Source of the DNA: JAVJUS01 sp040220455
Lineage (GTDB): Bacteria; Pseudomonadota; Alphaproteobacteria; DSM-16000; Inquilinaceae
Length of the DNA stretch: 64,000 nucleotides
Reading direction: 5' to 3'
NCBI GenBank assembly: GCA_040220455.1
Contig: JAVJUS010000134.1
Span: forward strand, 1-64,000
Part shown: positions 32,917 through 42,012 of the stretch, piece after piece
Layout of the letters: each line of letters starts with the position of its first letter
How positions within the stretch are numbered: position 1 is the first letter of the stretch
The notes under the pieces: model-generated
What the model was told of the DNA's origin: nothing
The model's database searches: none
Seen by the model: only the letters and a program-made list of their open reading frames with translations
Position numbers and translations under genes: made by a program

Positions 32917-34101
32917 ATGACCGACGCCGCCGCTCACGGCCGTGTTCCCGAGGCCCTTCGCGACCTCGCCCCGGTGATCAACGCCGCCGGGACGATGACC
33001 GCGCTCGGCGCCTCGGCCGTGCCGGCGGGAACGGTGGCGGTGGTGGCGGAGATCCTGCCCCGTTTCGTCCTGATCGAGGAGCTGCAGGCCCGGGCCTCGG
33101 CGGCGATCGCCGCGGCCACGGGGGCGGAGGCAGGCTTCGTGACCGGCTGCGCGGCCGCCGGCGTCACGGTGAGCGTGGCGGCCACCATCGCCGGCACCGA
33201 CCCCGGCGCGATCGAGCGGCTGCCCGATCCCGGCGGCCGGCCGGCGACCGTGGTCATGCAGACCGGGCATCTGGTCAACTACGGCGCGCCGGTCGACCAG
33301 GCAGTCCGGGCGGCCGGCGCCACCGTCCGGCCGATCGGCCAGGTGACCGAGGCGTCGGTGGCCCAGCTCCGCGCCGGGCTCGACGAGACGGTCTGCGCCG
33401 GGCTCTACGTCGTCTCCCATCACTGCGTCCAGCGCGGCCAGATCCCGCTCGACGCCTTCGCACGCGCCTGCCACGCGCACGGTGTGCCGGTGATCGTCGA
33501 CGCCGCCTCGGAATACGACCTGCGCGGCTTCCTGGCGCGGGGCGGGGATCTGGTCGTCTACAGCGCCCAGAAGTTCCTGGCCGGGCCGACCGCCGGGATC
33601 ATCGCCGGGCGGGCCGGGCTGGTGGCCGCCTGCGCGGCGCAGAGCCGCGGACTCGGCCGGATGATGAAGCCGGGCAAGGAGGCGATCGCGGGCACGATCG
33701 CCGCGCTCGACGCCTGGGCCGCGCGCGGCCATGATGCCGCCCGGGCGGCGGAGGCGGCGCGCGTCGCGGCGTGGGAGGCGGCGCTCGCCGACACCGGCCT
33801 CGGGCTCGCGCGGATCCCCGACCCGACCGGCAACCCGATCACCCGGCTGCGGGTCACGCCCGGTCCGGCGGCCGGCTGCGCGGCCTGGGATTTCGCGCGG
33901 GAGCTGGCGGCCGGGCGGCCTGTGGTCGTGGTGCGCGACGACGGCATCGATCGCGGCTATTTCGAGCTCGACCCGTGCAATCTGGACGACGCGCAGGCCG
34001 CCACGGTGGCCGAGCGGATCCGCGCCGTTGCCGAGCGCGCGCGGCGCGGCGAGGTCGCGCGGCAGGAGTTCGTGGATTGGCGCGAGGGCGCGGAGACATG
34101 A
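32917..34101 (+). CDS. SelA-like PLP-dependent enzyme
   Basis: A 394-residue fold-type I PLP protein of the group named after L-seryl-tRNA(Sec) selenium transferase. It starts V-I-N-A-A-G-T-M-T-A-L-G, has P-V-I-V-D-A-A-S-E-Y-D-L for the cofactor Asp, and the Schiff-base lysine in Y-S-A-Q-K-F-L-A-G-P-T-A-G. There is no N-terminal tRNA-binding domain, so it is not a true SelA; relatives include D-glucosaminate-6-phosphate ammonia-lyase and other lyases for amino or hydroxy acids. It overlaps the next PLP enzyme gene by 4 bases. Confidence 0.8.
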   Translation: MTDAAAHGRVPEALRDLAPVINAAGTMTALGASAVPAGTVAVVAEILPRFVLIEELQARASAAIAAATGAEAGFVTGCAAAGVTVSVAATIAGTDPGAIERLPDPGGRPATVVMQTGHLVNYGAPVDQAVRAAGATVRPIGQVTEASVAQLRAGLDETVCAGLYVVSHHCVQRGQIPLDAFARACHAHGVPVIVDAASEYDLRGFLARGGDLVVYSAQKFLAGPTAGIIAGRAGLVAACAAQSRGLGRMMKPGKEAIAGTIAALDAWAARGHDAARAAEAARVAAWEAALADTGLGLARIPDPTGNPITRLRVTPGPAAGCAAWDFARELAAGRPVVVVRDDGIDRGYFELDPCNLDDAQAATVAERIRAVAERARRGEVARQEFVDWREGAET

Positions 34102-35423
34102 CGACCGAGGAGAACGGCAGGATGGATCTCGAAGCGGTGCGCGCCTCCCGCGTCGATGGAGGCACCAAGGGCCTGCCGCCCGGCCTGGGGGGGATGGCGC
34201 TGGGCGAGGTCGGCCGCCAGGGCTGGTCGCTGCTCGCCGGCGACCTGCCGCTGCCGGCCGCCGTCCTGCGCAAGAGCGCGCTCGACAACAACAGCGCCTG
34301 GATGCGCGCCTTCCTCGGCCGGTTCGGCGCGGTGCTGGCGCCCCATGGCAAGACCACGATGGCGCCCCAGCTCTTCGACCTGCAGCTCGCCGACGGTGCC
34401 TGGGCGATCACTGTGGCGACGGTCCAGCAGTTCGAGGTCTGCCGCCGCTTCGGCGTGCCGCGGATCCTGATCGCCAACCAGGTGGTCGGGCGCGCGGCGA
34501 TCGACGCCCTGTTCGCCGCGCTGGCCGATCCGACGGGGCCGGAGGTGCTGGTGCTGGCCGATTCGGTCGAGGGCGTGCGCGCGTTGGCCGAGGGCGCCGG
34601 CCGCGCCCCGGCCGGGACCCGGCCGCTCGACGTGCTGGTCGAGGGCGGCTATGCCGGCGGGCGCACCGGCCAGCGAAGCCTCGACGGCATCGCCGAGGTC
34701 GCCCGCGCCGTCGCCGAGGCCGCGCCCGGCCTGCGCCTGGCGGGGATCGAGGGCTACGAGGGCAACATCCACGGCGCCGACCAGGCGGAGACGGACGCGG
34801 CCGTCGACGCCTTCCTGGACTTCCTGGTGACGGCGGCGGAGACCTGCGACGCGGCCGGGCTGTTCACCGGGGAGCGCATCCTGCTGTCGGCCGGCGGGTC
34901 GGGCTTCTTCGACCTGGTCGCCCGCCGCTTCGCCCGCGCCGCCCTGTCGCGCCCGGTCGAGCTGGTGGTGCGCAGCGGCTGCTACCTGACCCACGACTCC
35001 CACCATTTCGAGGCGATGTTCGAGGCGGTGCGCCGGCGCACGCCCGAGGCGGTCGAGACGCCGGGTCGCCTTGAGCCGGCGATCGAGATCTGGGCCGCCG
35101 TCCAGTCGACGCCGGAGCCTGGCTTGGCGCTGCTGACCGCGGGCAAGCGCGACATCTCCTACGACATCGAGATGCCGTTCGCGATCAAGTGGTTCCGGGC
35201 CGGCCACCACGACGCGCCGGTCCCGCTGGACGCGGACTACCGGATCGCCGCGCTCAATGATCAGCACGCGTATCTTCGCGCGCCGGCCGATCATCCGCTG
35301 CGCTACGGCGACATGGTGTGCCTGGGCATTTCGCACCCCTGCACGACGTTCGACAAATGGGACGTCCTGTGCGTTGTCGACGACGCCTACCGGGTCGTCG
35401 ACGCGGTCCGGACGTATTTCTGA
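34098..35423 (+). CDS. D-serine-dehydratase/D-threonine-aldolase-like PLP enzyme
   Basis: A 441-residue fold-type III (alanine-racemase-like) enzyme. The cofactor lysine lies in A-P-H-G-K-T-T-M-A-P-Q-L, and the C-terminal domain has H-P-C-T-T-F-D-K-W-D, the metal-binding motif of this amino-acid deaminase/aldolase group. Such enzymes cleave or dehydrate D-hydroxy amino acids; the enamine product fits the RidA gene 63 bases downstream. ATG at 34098 overlaps the SelA-like stop; ATG at 34122 with AGGA upstream is an alternative. Confidence 0.82.
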   Translation: MTTEENGRMDLEAVRASRVDGGTKGLPPGLGGMALGEVGRQGWSLLAGDLPLPAAVLRKSALDNNSAWMRAFLGRFGAVLAPHGKTTMAPQLFDLQLADGAWAITVATVQQFEVCRRFGVPRILIANQVVGRAAIDALFAALADPTGPEVLVLADSVEGVRALAEGAGRAPAGTRPLDVLVEGGYAGGRTGQRSLDGIAEVARAVAEAAPGLRLAGIEGYEGNIHGADQAETDAAVDAFLDFLVTAAETCDAAGLFTGERILLSAGGSGFFDLVARRFARAALSRPVELVVRSGCYLTHDSHHFEAMFEAVRRRTPEAVETPGRLEPAIEIWAAVQSTPEPGLALLTAGKRDISYDIEMPFAIKWFRAGHHDAPVPLDADYRIAALNDQHAYLRAPADHPLRYGDMVCLGISHPCTTFDKWDVLCVVDDAYRVVDAVRTYF

Positions 35424-35486
35424 CGGCCGGGCCGGCTTCGCCCCGCGAGCAACGACGCCGCGACCGAGAGAAGGGAGACCATCGAC

Positions 35487-35870
35487 ATGACCAGGCAAGC
35501 GATCGGCGGATCGGCCCCCGGACCGGGCGGCGCGCCCGTGCCGCTGTCCAAGGCGGTGCGCGCCGGCGACTTCGTCTATGTCTCCGGCCAGGTTCCGTTC
35601 GGCCCGGACGGCAAGCTGGTCGGCGGCGATATCGAGGACCAGACCGACCAGGTCATGCGCAACATCGAGGCGATCCTGAAGCAGGCCGGCTGCACCATGG
35701 CCGACGTGATCAAGTGCACGGCCTGGCTCGACGACCCGCGGGACTTCGCCGCCTTCAACCGGACCTACGCGCGCTGGTTCGAGGGCGACCCGCCCGCCCG
35801 TTCCGCTGTCCGGGCCGAGCTCATGATCGACGCCAAGGTCGAGGTCGAGGCGATCGCCTACAAGCCGTGA
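35487..35870 (+). CDS. ridA: RidA-family enamine/imine deaminase
   Basis: A 127-residue protein of the RidA (YjgF/UK114) trimeric family, which hydrolyses reactive enamines and imines released by PLP dehydratases. The conserved arginine is in S-A-V-R-A-E-L and the C-terminus ends V-E-V-E-A-I-A-Y. It follows two PLP-enzyme genes, the natural sources of such intermediates. AAGGGAGA precedes the ATG. Confidence 0.88.
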   Translation: MTRQAIGGSAPGPGGAPVPLSKAVRAGDFVYVSGQVPFGPDGKLVGGDIEDQTDQVMRNIEAILKQAGCTMADVIKCTAWLDDPRDFAAFNRTYARWFEGDPPARSAVRAELMIDAKVEVEAIAYKP

Positions 35871-35891
35871 CGGTGTGGGAGGGCGGCGGGG

Positions 35892-36287
35892 TCAGTCCCG
35901 CTTGCCCGCCCACATCTCGATCTCGACCAGGAAGTCGGAGAGCAGGCCGCACTGGACGGCCGTGCGCACCGGCAGCGGCTCCGGCAGGGTCGCGAGGTAG
36001 ACCGCGTTGAAGCGCTCCCAGTCGGCGAGGTCGCGCAGGTAGACATTGACCTTGAAGACGTCGGCGAAGTCGCAGCCGGCGGTGCGGAGCTGGGCCAAGC
36101 AGTTGTCCAGCGTGACCTCGGTCTGGGCCTCGATGGTGTCGCCGATCACGGTGCCCGCCGCGTCCACCGGCGCCTGGCCGGAGATCACGACGAGCCGGTC
36201 GGCGCGGATCTCGAGCACCGGCGAATAGGGGCCGGCGGTGGCGTGCTGGCCCGCGCCGGCGGGCAGGGTCTTGACGGGCCGGGTCAT
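35892..36287 (-). CDS. RidA-family protein, second copy
   Basis: A 131-residue RidA paralog converging on the first, 21 bases away. It has G-Q-A-P-V-D near residue 38 and P-V-R-T-A-V-Q-C-G-L-L in place of the first copy's active-site stretch, so its substrate may differ. It is the last gene of the leftward CUT1 importer operon, 51 bases behind the permease gene. Confidence 0.83.
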   Translation of the reverse strand: MTRPVKTLPAGAGQHATAGPYSPVLEIRADRLVVISGQAPVDAAGTVIGDTIEAQTEVTLDNCLAQLRTAGCDFADVFKVNVYLRDLADWERFNAVYLATLPEPLPVRTAVQCGLLSDFLVEIEMWAGKRD

Positions 36288-36338
36288 GGCGGCGGCGCCT
36301 CCTCGATGCGTGTTCGCGGTCCCCGTTCGGACGGGGGC

Positions 36339-37229
36339 TCAGCCCTTGAGCGATCCCGATAGCAGCCCCTCGACCACGTAGCGCCAGACGACGACCACGA
36401 TGGCGAGGGTCGGCAGGATCGCGATGAAGATCGCGGTGTTGAGCAGGCTCCAGGAGACGTCGGTGTTGCGCGCCAGCGCCGCCATGACGACCGAGAGCGG
36501 CCGGCTGCGCGCGTCGCCCGAGAGCACCATGGAGAACAGGAACTCGGCATAGGACAGCATGAAGGCGAAGAGCCCGGTCGCGCCGATCGAGGGCAGGGCG
36601 AGCGGCACGCCGATGCGCCGGAAACAGGTCCAGCGCCCGGCGCCGTCGATGATCGCCGCCTCGAAGAGTTCCCGTGGGATCTTGCGGAAGAAGACCGACA
36701 GGATCAGCACCGTGAAGGGCAGGGCCTGGGCGGTGTGGACCAGGATGACGGAGATCCGGGTGCCGAGCAGGCCCAGCGTCTCGATGATGATGTAGAACGG
36801 CACGATCAGGGCGATCGCGGGAACGAGCGGGCTCAGGATCAGGAACAGGAAGCTGACCTTCTTGCCCGGGAACAGGACATGGGCGTAGGCGAACGCCGCC
36901 GGCGCGCCCGCCAGCAGGTTCAGCGCCATCACCGAGAGCGAGATGATCGCGCTATTGAGCAGGCTGCCCGGCACCTGGCGCGCGGCGTCGGAGATCATCG
37001 CCCGGTTGGCGCCCTCCGTCAGGTAGGCGTCCGGCAGCTCGCCGGTGAAGATGTAGCGGTAGTTGTCGAAGACGAGGCCGAACTCCAGCAGGCCGACATC
37101 GCTGTTGAACAGCGCCCGGTCCGGGATGACCGAGCCGATGCCGGCGAGCAGGATCGGCCCGGCGGAGAAGACGAGCACCGCCGCGGCGGCGATATAGGTC
37201 AGGCTCCGGTCGAGCGGGGTGCGGCGCAC
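36339..37229 (-). CDS. CUT1-type sugar ABC permease (MalG-like)
   Basis: A 296-residue permease with about six helices and the MalG-like coupling segment E-A-A-I-I-D-G-A-G-R-W-T-C-F-R-R-I-G-V-P. A long periplasmic segment between helices 1 and 2 (residues 30-90) is typical of this subunit. It starts 4 bases after the MalF-like stop. No ATPase gene follows; see the findings. Confidence 0.86.
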   Translation of the reverse strand: MRRTPLDRSLTYIAAAAVLVFSAGPILLAGIGSVIPDRALFNSDVGLLEFGLVFDNYRYIFTGELPDAYLTEGANRAMISDAARQVPGSLLNSAIISLSVMALNLLAGAPAAFAYAHVLFPGKKVSFLFLILSPLVPAIALIVPFYIIIETLGLLGTRISVILVHTAQALPFTVLILSVFFRKIPRELFEAAIIDGAGRWTCFRRIGVPLALPSIGATGLFAFMLSYAEFLFSMVLSGDARSRPLSVVMAALARNTDVSWSLLNTAIFIAILPTLAIVVVVWRYVVEGLLSGSLKG

Positions 37230-37233
37230 GGGC

Positions 37234-38118
37234 TCAGTCCTCCTCCGACTCGAACAGGTCCGAGGGCAGGGCCTTCAGGATCGCCAGGATCATCACCGCC
37301 GACAGGGCGACGACGATGAAGGCGACCGCCGAGCCGGCGCCGAAGTCGTACATCGAGAAGCTCTCCCGCCAGATCTGGAAGGACAGCAGCGTCGTCGCCG
37401 TGCCCGGCCCGCCGCCGGTCATGGCGTAGACGAGGTCGTAGCTCGTCATCGCGGTCAGCGCGTTGTAGACGAGCAGGACGACGATCATCGCCTTGATGTG
37501 CGGGAAGACGATGTAGGAGAAGCGCTGGACGGCGCTCGCCCCGTCGACCCGCGCGGCGTCGATGACTTCCTGGTTGATCGTCGCCAGCGCGGCCATGACC
37601 AGCACCACCGAGAACGGGATCTGCGTCCAGACATGGGCGACCGTGACGACCGCGAAGGCAAGGTCCGGATCCGTCATCCAGGGGATCGAGCGGTCGATCA
37701 GGCCGAGCCCGCGCAGCGCGCCGTTGAGCAGCCCCCAGCTCGGATTGAAGATCCATAGCCACAGCACGGCGCTGATCGCCCCGGGCAGCACCCAGGGCAG
37801 CAGCACGACCGAGCGCACGATCGCCCGCCCGGCGAAGGCGCGGGTGAGCAGCAGCGCGATCGCCGTGCCCAGGATCACCACGGCCGGCGCCGCGATCAGC
37901 ACCAGCTTCACCGAATTGCCGAGCGCGGTCAGAAAATAGTCGCTGCCCAGCACGCGGGCGTAGTTGTCGACGCCCGACCACGGCGTGCCCGGGAACAGGA
38001 GCTGGACGCGATGAAAGCTCGTCCAGAGGGCCTGGCCCACCGGGTAGAGCGTGAAGACCATCACGGGCAGCAGCACGGGGCCGACCCACAAGGCAGGAAA
38101 GGACCGCTGGGACCACAT
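37234..38118 (-). CDS. CUT1-type sugar ABC permease (MalF-like)
   Basis: A 294-residue permease with about six helices and the coupling motif D-A-A-R-V-D-G-A-S-A-V-Q-R-F-S-Y-I-V-F-P. The ATG at 38118 (M-W-S-Q-R-S-F) is chosen; a GTG at 38151 would add 11 residues. It lies 154 bases downstream of the binding-protein gene; that gap is GC-rich and holds no gene. Confidence 0.84.
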   Translation of the reverse strand: MWSQRSFPALWVGPVLLPVMVFTLYPVGQALWTSFHRVQLLFPGTPWSGVDNYARVLGSDYFLTALGNSVKLVLIAAPAVVILGTAIALLLTRAFAGRAIVRSVVLLPWVLPGAISAVLWLWIFNPSWGLLNGALRGLGLIDRSIPWMTDPDLAFAVVTVAHVWTQIPFSVVLVMAALATINQEVIDAARVDGASAVQRFSYIVFPHIKAMIVVLLVYNALTAMTSYDLVYAMTGGGPGTATTLLSFQIWRESFSMYDFGAGSAVAFIVVALSAVMILAILKALPSDLFESEED

Positions 38119-38272
38119 CGGGCGGGATGACCTGAGACCGGGCGGCGCCACACGGCAGGGGCGCGCGCAGGGCGGGGGCGGGCGCGGGACGGGCGGTCGA
38201 GCGGAGCCCGGAAGTCGGGCCGGCGGGACCCCGCACGGAGGCCGGGGCGCCCGCCGGTCCGGAGCGGTTCCG

Positions 38273-39556
38273 TCAGTTGCCGGCCATCTGCTCGCGCAGC
38301 TCGTTCCAGCGCTGGGCGCCGGACTCGGTCACCTCCGCGACGGTGGCGTCGCCGACCATGGCCTGGGCGAGAAGCGGCCGGAAATAGGCCGACCAGACCG
38401 AGGTCCACTCGGTCCAGGTCCCGGCGCGCGCGCTCTCGACCTGCTGCTGCAGGGTGTCCATGTCGACCCAGCCGTCCCAGGCCCCGATGACGTCCGAATC
38501 CTCGAGCAGGGGGAGCTGGCCGAATCCCAGGCCCTTCTCGACCGCCCAGCGCTCGGCGACGTCGTAGGGCGGGCCGGCCATGAACTCGACGAACTTCCAC
38601 GCCGCCTCGCGCTGGGCCGGGTCCTCGGCCGCCTGGGCGGTGATCGAGTAGAACTTGGTGAAGCCCAGCGTCGAATTCGCCTCGCCCGGCATCGGCGCCA
38701 GCGCGAATTCGCCCGCGCGCGGCTGCTCGGCGACGTTGTTCAGCGCGGCGAGGACGTAGTTGTAGACGATGGTGAAGGCGTGGTTGCCGGTGTTCATCGC
38801 GGGGATGATCCGGCTCTCGTGATTCTCGAAGGCGACCAGATCCTGCTCGACCGCGCCTTGCAGCCATTCGATCTGCTCGTAGGCGGCGTTTTCGGGATCA
38901 TCGAAGACGGCTCGGTTCTCCTCGTCGAACAGGTCGCCGCCCCGGCCGTAGACTTGGGCGACGAAGGCGTCGAAGAAGTTCGGGAGCTCCTGGTTGTACT
39001 CGTAGACGATCGGGTACTCCATGCCCGCTTCCTTCAGGGCCATGGACGCCTCGGTCACCTCCGCCCAGGTCGCCGGCACGGCGATGCCGTGCTCCTCCAG
39101 GATCGCGGCGTTGTAGATGAACGAGATCGTGTCGGCGTAGTAGGGCAGGCCGTAGATCTGCCCGTCATAGGTCATGTCCGAGATCGTGAACCCGGCCAGG
39201 TCCTCGGCCAGCGTGTCGATCCGGTCCGGCGCGATGTCGTCGAGCGGCGCCAGGAACCCGGCCGACGCCCAGGCCGGCAGCCAGTCCTGCCCGGCATAGA
39301 TGACGTCGGTCTGCGTGCCGCCGCGAAAGCGCAGCAGCAGGCTGTCGTGGTAGTCCGGCCAAGTGTAGTCGGTAACGTTGACCGTGATGCCGGGGTTCTG
39401 CTCCTCGAACTTCGCGACGTTGTCCTGGATCGTGTCGAGGGAATAGTTCCAGACGACGAATTCCAGGGTGACGTCCTGGGCACCGGCCAATTGCGGCGCG
39501 GCAGCCAGACCAATCGAGGCGGCGCTGACGAGGAGTGCGTGCCTGTAACCGCGCAT
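38273..39556 (-). CDS. CUT1-type sugar-binding protein (family 1)
   Basis: A 427-residue periplasmic binding protein with a Sec signal ending Q-L-A-G-A-Q near residue 27. The mature part has the family 1 pattern F-E-E-Q-N-P-G-I-T-V-N-V and a later A-A-W-K-F-V-E-F-M block. It heads the leftward operon and faces the aldehyde dehydrogenase operon across a 150-base promoter region. Ligand likely a sugar, polyol or their derivative. Confidence 0.88.
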   Translation of the reverse strand: MRGYRHALLVSAASIGLAAAPQLAGAQDVTLEFVVWNYSLDTIQDNVAKFEEQNPGITVNVTDYTWPDYHDSLLLRFRGGTQTDVIYAGQDWLPAWASAGFLAPLDDIAPDRIDTLAEDLAGFTISDMTYDGQIYGLPYYADTISFIYNAAILEEHGIAVPATWAEVTEASMALKEAGMEYPIVYEYNQELPNFFDAFVAQVYGRGGDLFDEENRAVFDDPENAAYEQIEWLQGAVEQDLVAFENHESRIIPAMNTGNHAFTIVYNYVLAALNNVAEQPRAGEFALAPMPGEANSTLGFTKFYSITAQAAEDPAQREAAWKFVEFMAGPPYDVAERWAVEKGLGFGQLPLLEDSDVIGAWDGWVDMDTLQQQVESARAGTWTEWTSVWSAYFRPLLAQAMVGDATVAEVTESGAQRWNELREQMAGN

Positions 39557-39650
39557 TCGAAGCCTCCCGCAATATTGTGACCCGTTTTACCGCGCTGCAG
39601 CAACGCGAAGCGTCGGGTCCGATTGACATCCGATCGATGATGGCGGAAAA

Positions 39651-39658
39651 GGTATACC
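39651..39658. promoter_or_regulatory. GGTATACC palindrome in divergent promoter, GntR operator candidate
   Basis: GGTATACC, followed by A, is an 8-bp palindrome in an A+T-richer stretch (39640-39700) between the divergent binding-protein and aldehyde dehydrogenase genes. FCD-type GntR regulators such as the one at 43157 often bind GT...AC palindromes of this type. Confidence 0.35.
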
Positions 39659-39706
39659 AGTTTGGCATAAATCAACAACCAAAAAGGTCCGTAATCGGGG
39701 GGCGAT

Positions 39707-41164
39707 ATGGGGTATTGGTATGGCGATGCCGGCAACTCCATCGCCGGCGCCTGGTGCCCGGCCGAAGGTGGCGGCCGCGCCACGGCGCGCGAGCCGGCCT
39801 CGGGCGAGGCGATCGGCACCTTCGCCTGGTCCGACCGGGTCGACGCCCGGCGCGCGCTGGAGGCGGCCCGCGCGGCCTTCGAGGGCTGGAGCCGGACCCC
39901 GCTGTGGCAGCGCGCGGCGGCCTGCCGGGCGATCGCGGCTGCCGTGCGCGCTGAGGCCGAGGCGCTGGCCGAGCTGCTCGCCCGCGAGCAGGGCAAGCCG
40001 CTCGCCGAGGCGCGATTCGAGATCGGCAAGGCGGCCGACGGCTTCGAGCTGGCCGCGGAGACCGCCAAGCACCTGGAAGGCGCGACCGTCCCGACCGAGG
40101 ATCCGGGCAAGGTCGTCATGTCCTTCTACCGCCCGCGCGGCGTCTATGCCGTCGTCACGCCCTGGAACTTCCCGGTCAACATCCCGGTCGAGTATCTCGC
40201 TCCCGGGCTGGCCGCCGGCAACGCGCTCGTCTGGTGCCCGGCGCCGACGACCGCGCTGTGCGCGGTCGCGCTGACGCGCGTGTGCGAGGCGGCGGGCCTG
40301 CCGGGTGGCGTGCTCAACCTGGTCACCGGCGAGGGGGCGACGGTCGGCGACGAGATCGTGTCGAGCCCGCTGACCGACGGGGTCGGCTTCACCGGCAGCG
40401 CCGCGACCGGCAAGCGCATCGCCGAGCGCGCGGCGGGCAAGCCCCAGCTCCTGGAAATGGGCGGCAACGGGCCGGTCGTGGTGTTCGACGACGCCGATCT
40501 CGAGCGCGCGGTCGAGGCGACGGCCTCGGGCTGCTTCGTCAATGCCGGGCAGGTCTGCTCGTCGTCGGAGCGGATCATCGTCCAGGCCGGCATCCATGAC
40601 GCCTTCGTCGACGCGATGATCGCCGCGGCCAAGGCGCACCGCCTGGGCCATTCCATGGATCCGGAGACGACGATGGGCCCGCTCAACAACCGGGCGGTCC
40701 ACGACAAGGTCTCCGCCCATGTGCGCGACGCGATGGACCGGGGCGCGGTCCGCGCCCATGGCGGCTTCGTGCCCCAGGACCTGCCGGGCGGGCTGTTCTA
40801 CCAGCCGACGGTGCTGACCGACGTGGCGCCGGAGAGCCTGATCAACCGGGAGGAGACGTTCGGCCCGGTCGCCCCGATCCTGAAGGTGCGCGACGAGGCC
40901 GAGGCGCTGGCGATCGCGCGGGACAACCGCTACGGCCTCGCCTCCAGCGTCTTCACCCGGGACATCGAGCGGGCGTGGTTCTGGGCCGAGGCGATGCCGA
41001 CCGGCCTGGTCAACATCAACGACACCTCGAACTACTGGGAACTCCAGATCCCCTTCGGCGGTTACGCCGGCAAGGACAGCGGCGTCGGCCGGATCGGCGG
41101 CCGGCACACGCTGGTCGCGATGAGCGAGCTCAAGACCGTCAGCTTCACGAGGCCCCTGCCGTGA
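39707..41164 (+). CDS. NAD(P)-dependent aldehyde dehydrogenase
   Basis: A 485-residue aldehyde dehydrogenase of the succinate-semialdehyde/glycolaldehyde type. The nucleophile is Cys284 (N-A-G-Q-V-C), the general base Glu250 (L-E-M-G-G-N), and the oxyanion Asn is in P-W-N-F-P. G-S-A-A-T-G-K forms the cofactor loop. It opens a four-gene rightward operon and overlaps the creatininase-family gene by 4 bases. Probably oxidises an aldehyde made by the operon or by the importer's substrate. Confidence 0.88.
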   Translation: MGYWYGDAGNSIAGAWCPAEGGGRATAREPASGEAIGTFAWSDRVDARRALEAARAAFEGWSRTPLWQRAAACRAIAAAVRAEAEALAELLAREQGKPLAEARFEIGKAADGFELAAETAKHLEGATVPTEDPGKVVMSFYRPRGVYAVVTPWNFPVNIPVEYLAPGLAAGNALVWCPAPTTALCAVALTRVCEAAGLPGGVLNLVTGEGATVGDEIVSSPLTDGVGFTGSAATGKRIAERAAGKPQLLEMGGNGPVVVFDDADLERAVEATASGCFVNAGQVCSSSERIIVQAGIHDAFVDAMIAAAKAHRLGHSMDPETTMGPLNNRAVHDKVSAHVRDAMDRGAVRAHGGFVPQDLPGGLFYQPTVLTDVAPESLINREETFGPVAPILKVRDEAEALAIARDNRYGLASSVFTRDIERAWFWAEAMPTGLVNINDTSNYWELQIPFGGYAGKDSGVGRIGGRHTLVAMSELKTVSFTRPLP

Positions 41165-42012
41165 GCGCCGGGCCCGCCGCTCAACCGCTCGCCTGGCAGG
41201 ATCTGACGAGCCCGGACATCGACGCGCTCGACCGCGACCGCACGGTGGTCGTACTGCCCTGCGGCTCGGTCGAGCAGCACGGCCGGCACATGCCGCTGGG
41301 CACCGACACGGTGCTCGCCGCCGCGGTGGCCCGGGGCGCGGCCGCCCGGCTGGCCGGCCGGGTGCCGGTCGTCCTGCTGCCGCCGCCCTGGTACGGCTTC
41401 TCCTCCCACCACATGGGCTTCCCGGGCACGGTCACCCTGCGCTCGGAGACCTACATGGCCCTGGTCAAGGACATCGCGCGCTCGGTCCTGGCCCACGGCT
41501 TCCGGCGGCTGGCCCTGGTCAACGGCCATGGCGGCAACGTCTCGATCCTCGACGTCATCGGCGCCGACCTGGGCCACGAATGGCACGGCCGGGCGCGCGT
41601 CGCCTCGGTCACCTATTTCGCGCTGGTCGCCGACCGGGCGGGCGAGTTCCGGGAGTCCGCGCCCGGCGGCATGGGCCATGCGGGGGAGTTCGAGACCTCG
41701 CTGATGCTCCACCTCGCAGCGGACACCGTCCGGGGGGAGCGGGGCGTGACCCACTATCCGGACACCGGCACCGCGTACCTGACGACGGACCTGTTCGGCG
41801 CGCCGCGGGCCAGGGCCTGGATCGACTTCGGCGACCTGTCGCCGACCGGCACCTTCGGCGATCCGGGCCTGGCGAGCGCGGAGAAGGGAGGGCGGATCTT
41901 CGAGATCTGCACGCGGGCGCTGGCCGATTTCCTGGCCGATTTCGCCGGCTGGCCGATGCGGCCCGGCGGCGGAGGCGCGACGCGCGGCGAAGACAAGGGG
42001 ACGGGGCGATGA
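41161..42012 (+). CDS. Creatininase-family amidohydrolase
   Basis: A 283-residue protein starting at the GTG that overlaps the dehydrogenase stop. Metal and active-site motifs are G-S-V-E-Q-H-G-R-H-M-P-L-G-T-D, S-S-H-H-M-G-F-P-G-T and N-G-H-G-G-N. The family includes creatinine amidohydrolase, 3-dehydro-scyllo-inosose hydrolase-like enzymes and FAPy deformylase, which open lactams or cleave cyclic C-C or C-N bonds. The Gfo/Idh/MocA dehydrogenase neighbour makes a cyclitol or cyclic sugar substrate credible. It overlaps that gene by 4 bases. Confidence 0.83.
   Translation: MSAGPAAQPLAWQDLTSPDIDALDRDRTVVVLPCGSVEQHGRHMPLGTDTVLAAAVARGAAARLAGRVPVVLLPPPWYGFSSHHMGFPGTVTLRSETYMALVKDIARSVLAHGFRRLALVNGHGGNVSILDVIGADLGHEWHGRARVASVTYFALVADRAGEFRESAPGGMGHAGEFETSLMLHLAADTVRGERGVTHYPDTGTAYLTTDLFGAPRARAWIDFGDLSPTGTFGDPGLASAEKGGRIFEICTRALADFLADFAGWPMRPGGGGATRGEDKGTGR

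Noticed and set aside
31327..33732. An 801-codon open frame on the minus strand
   Set aside because: Antisense to the amino-acid importer and SelA-like genes, with no recognisable domain.
32917..34101. True selenocysteine synthase SelA
   Set aside because: The tRNA-binding N-terminal domain is missing, and no selB, selD or tRNA-Sec is near; the importer context points to catabolism.
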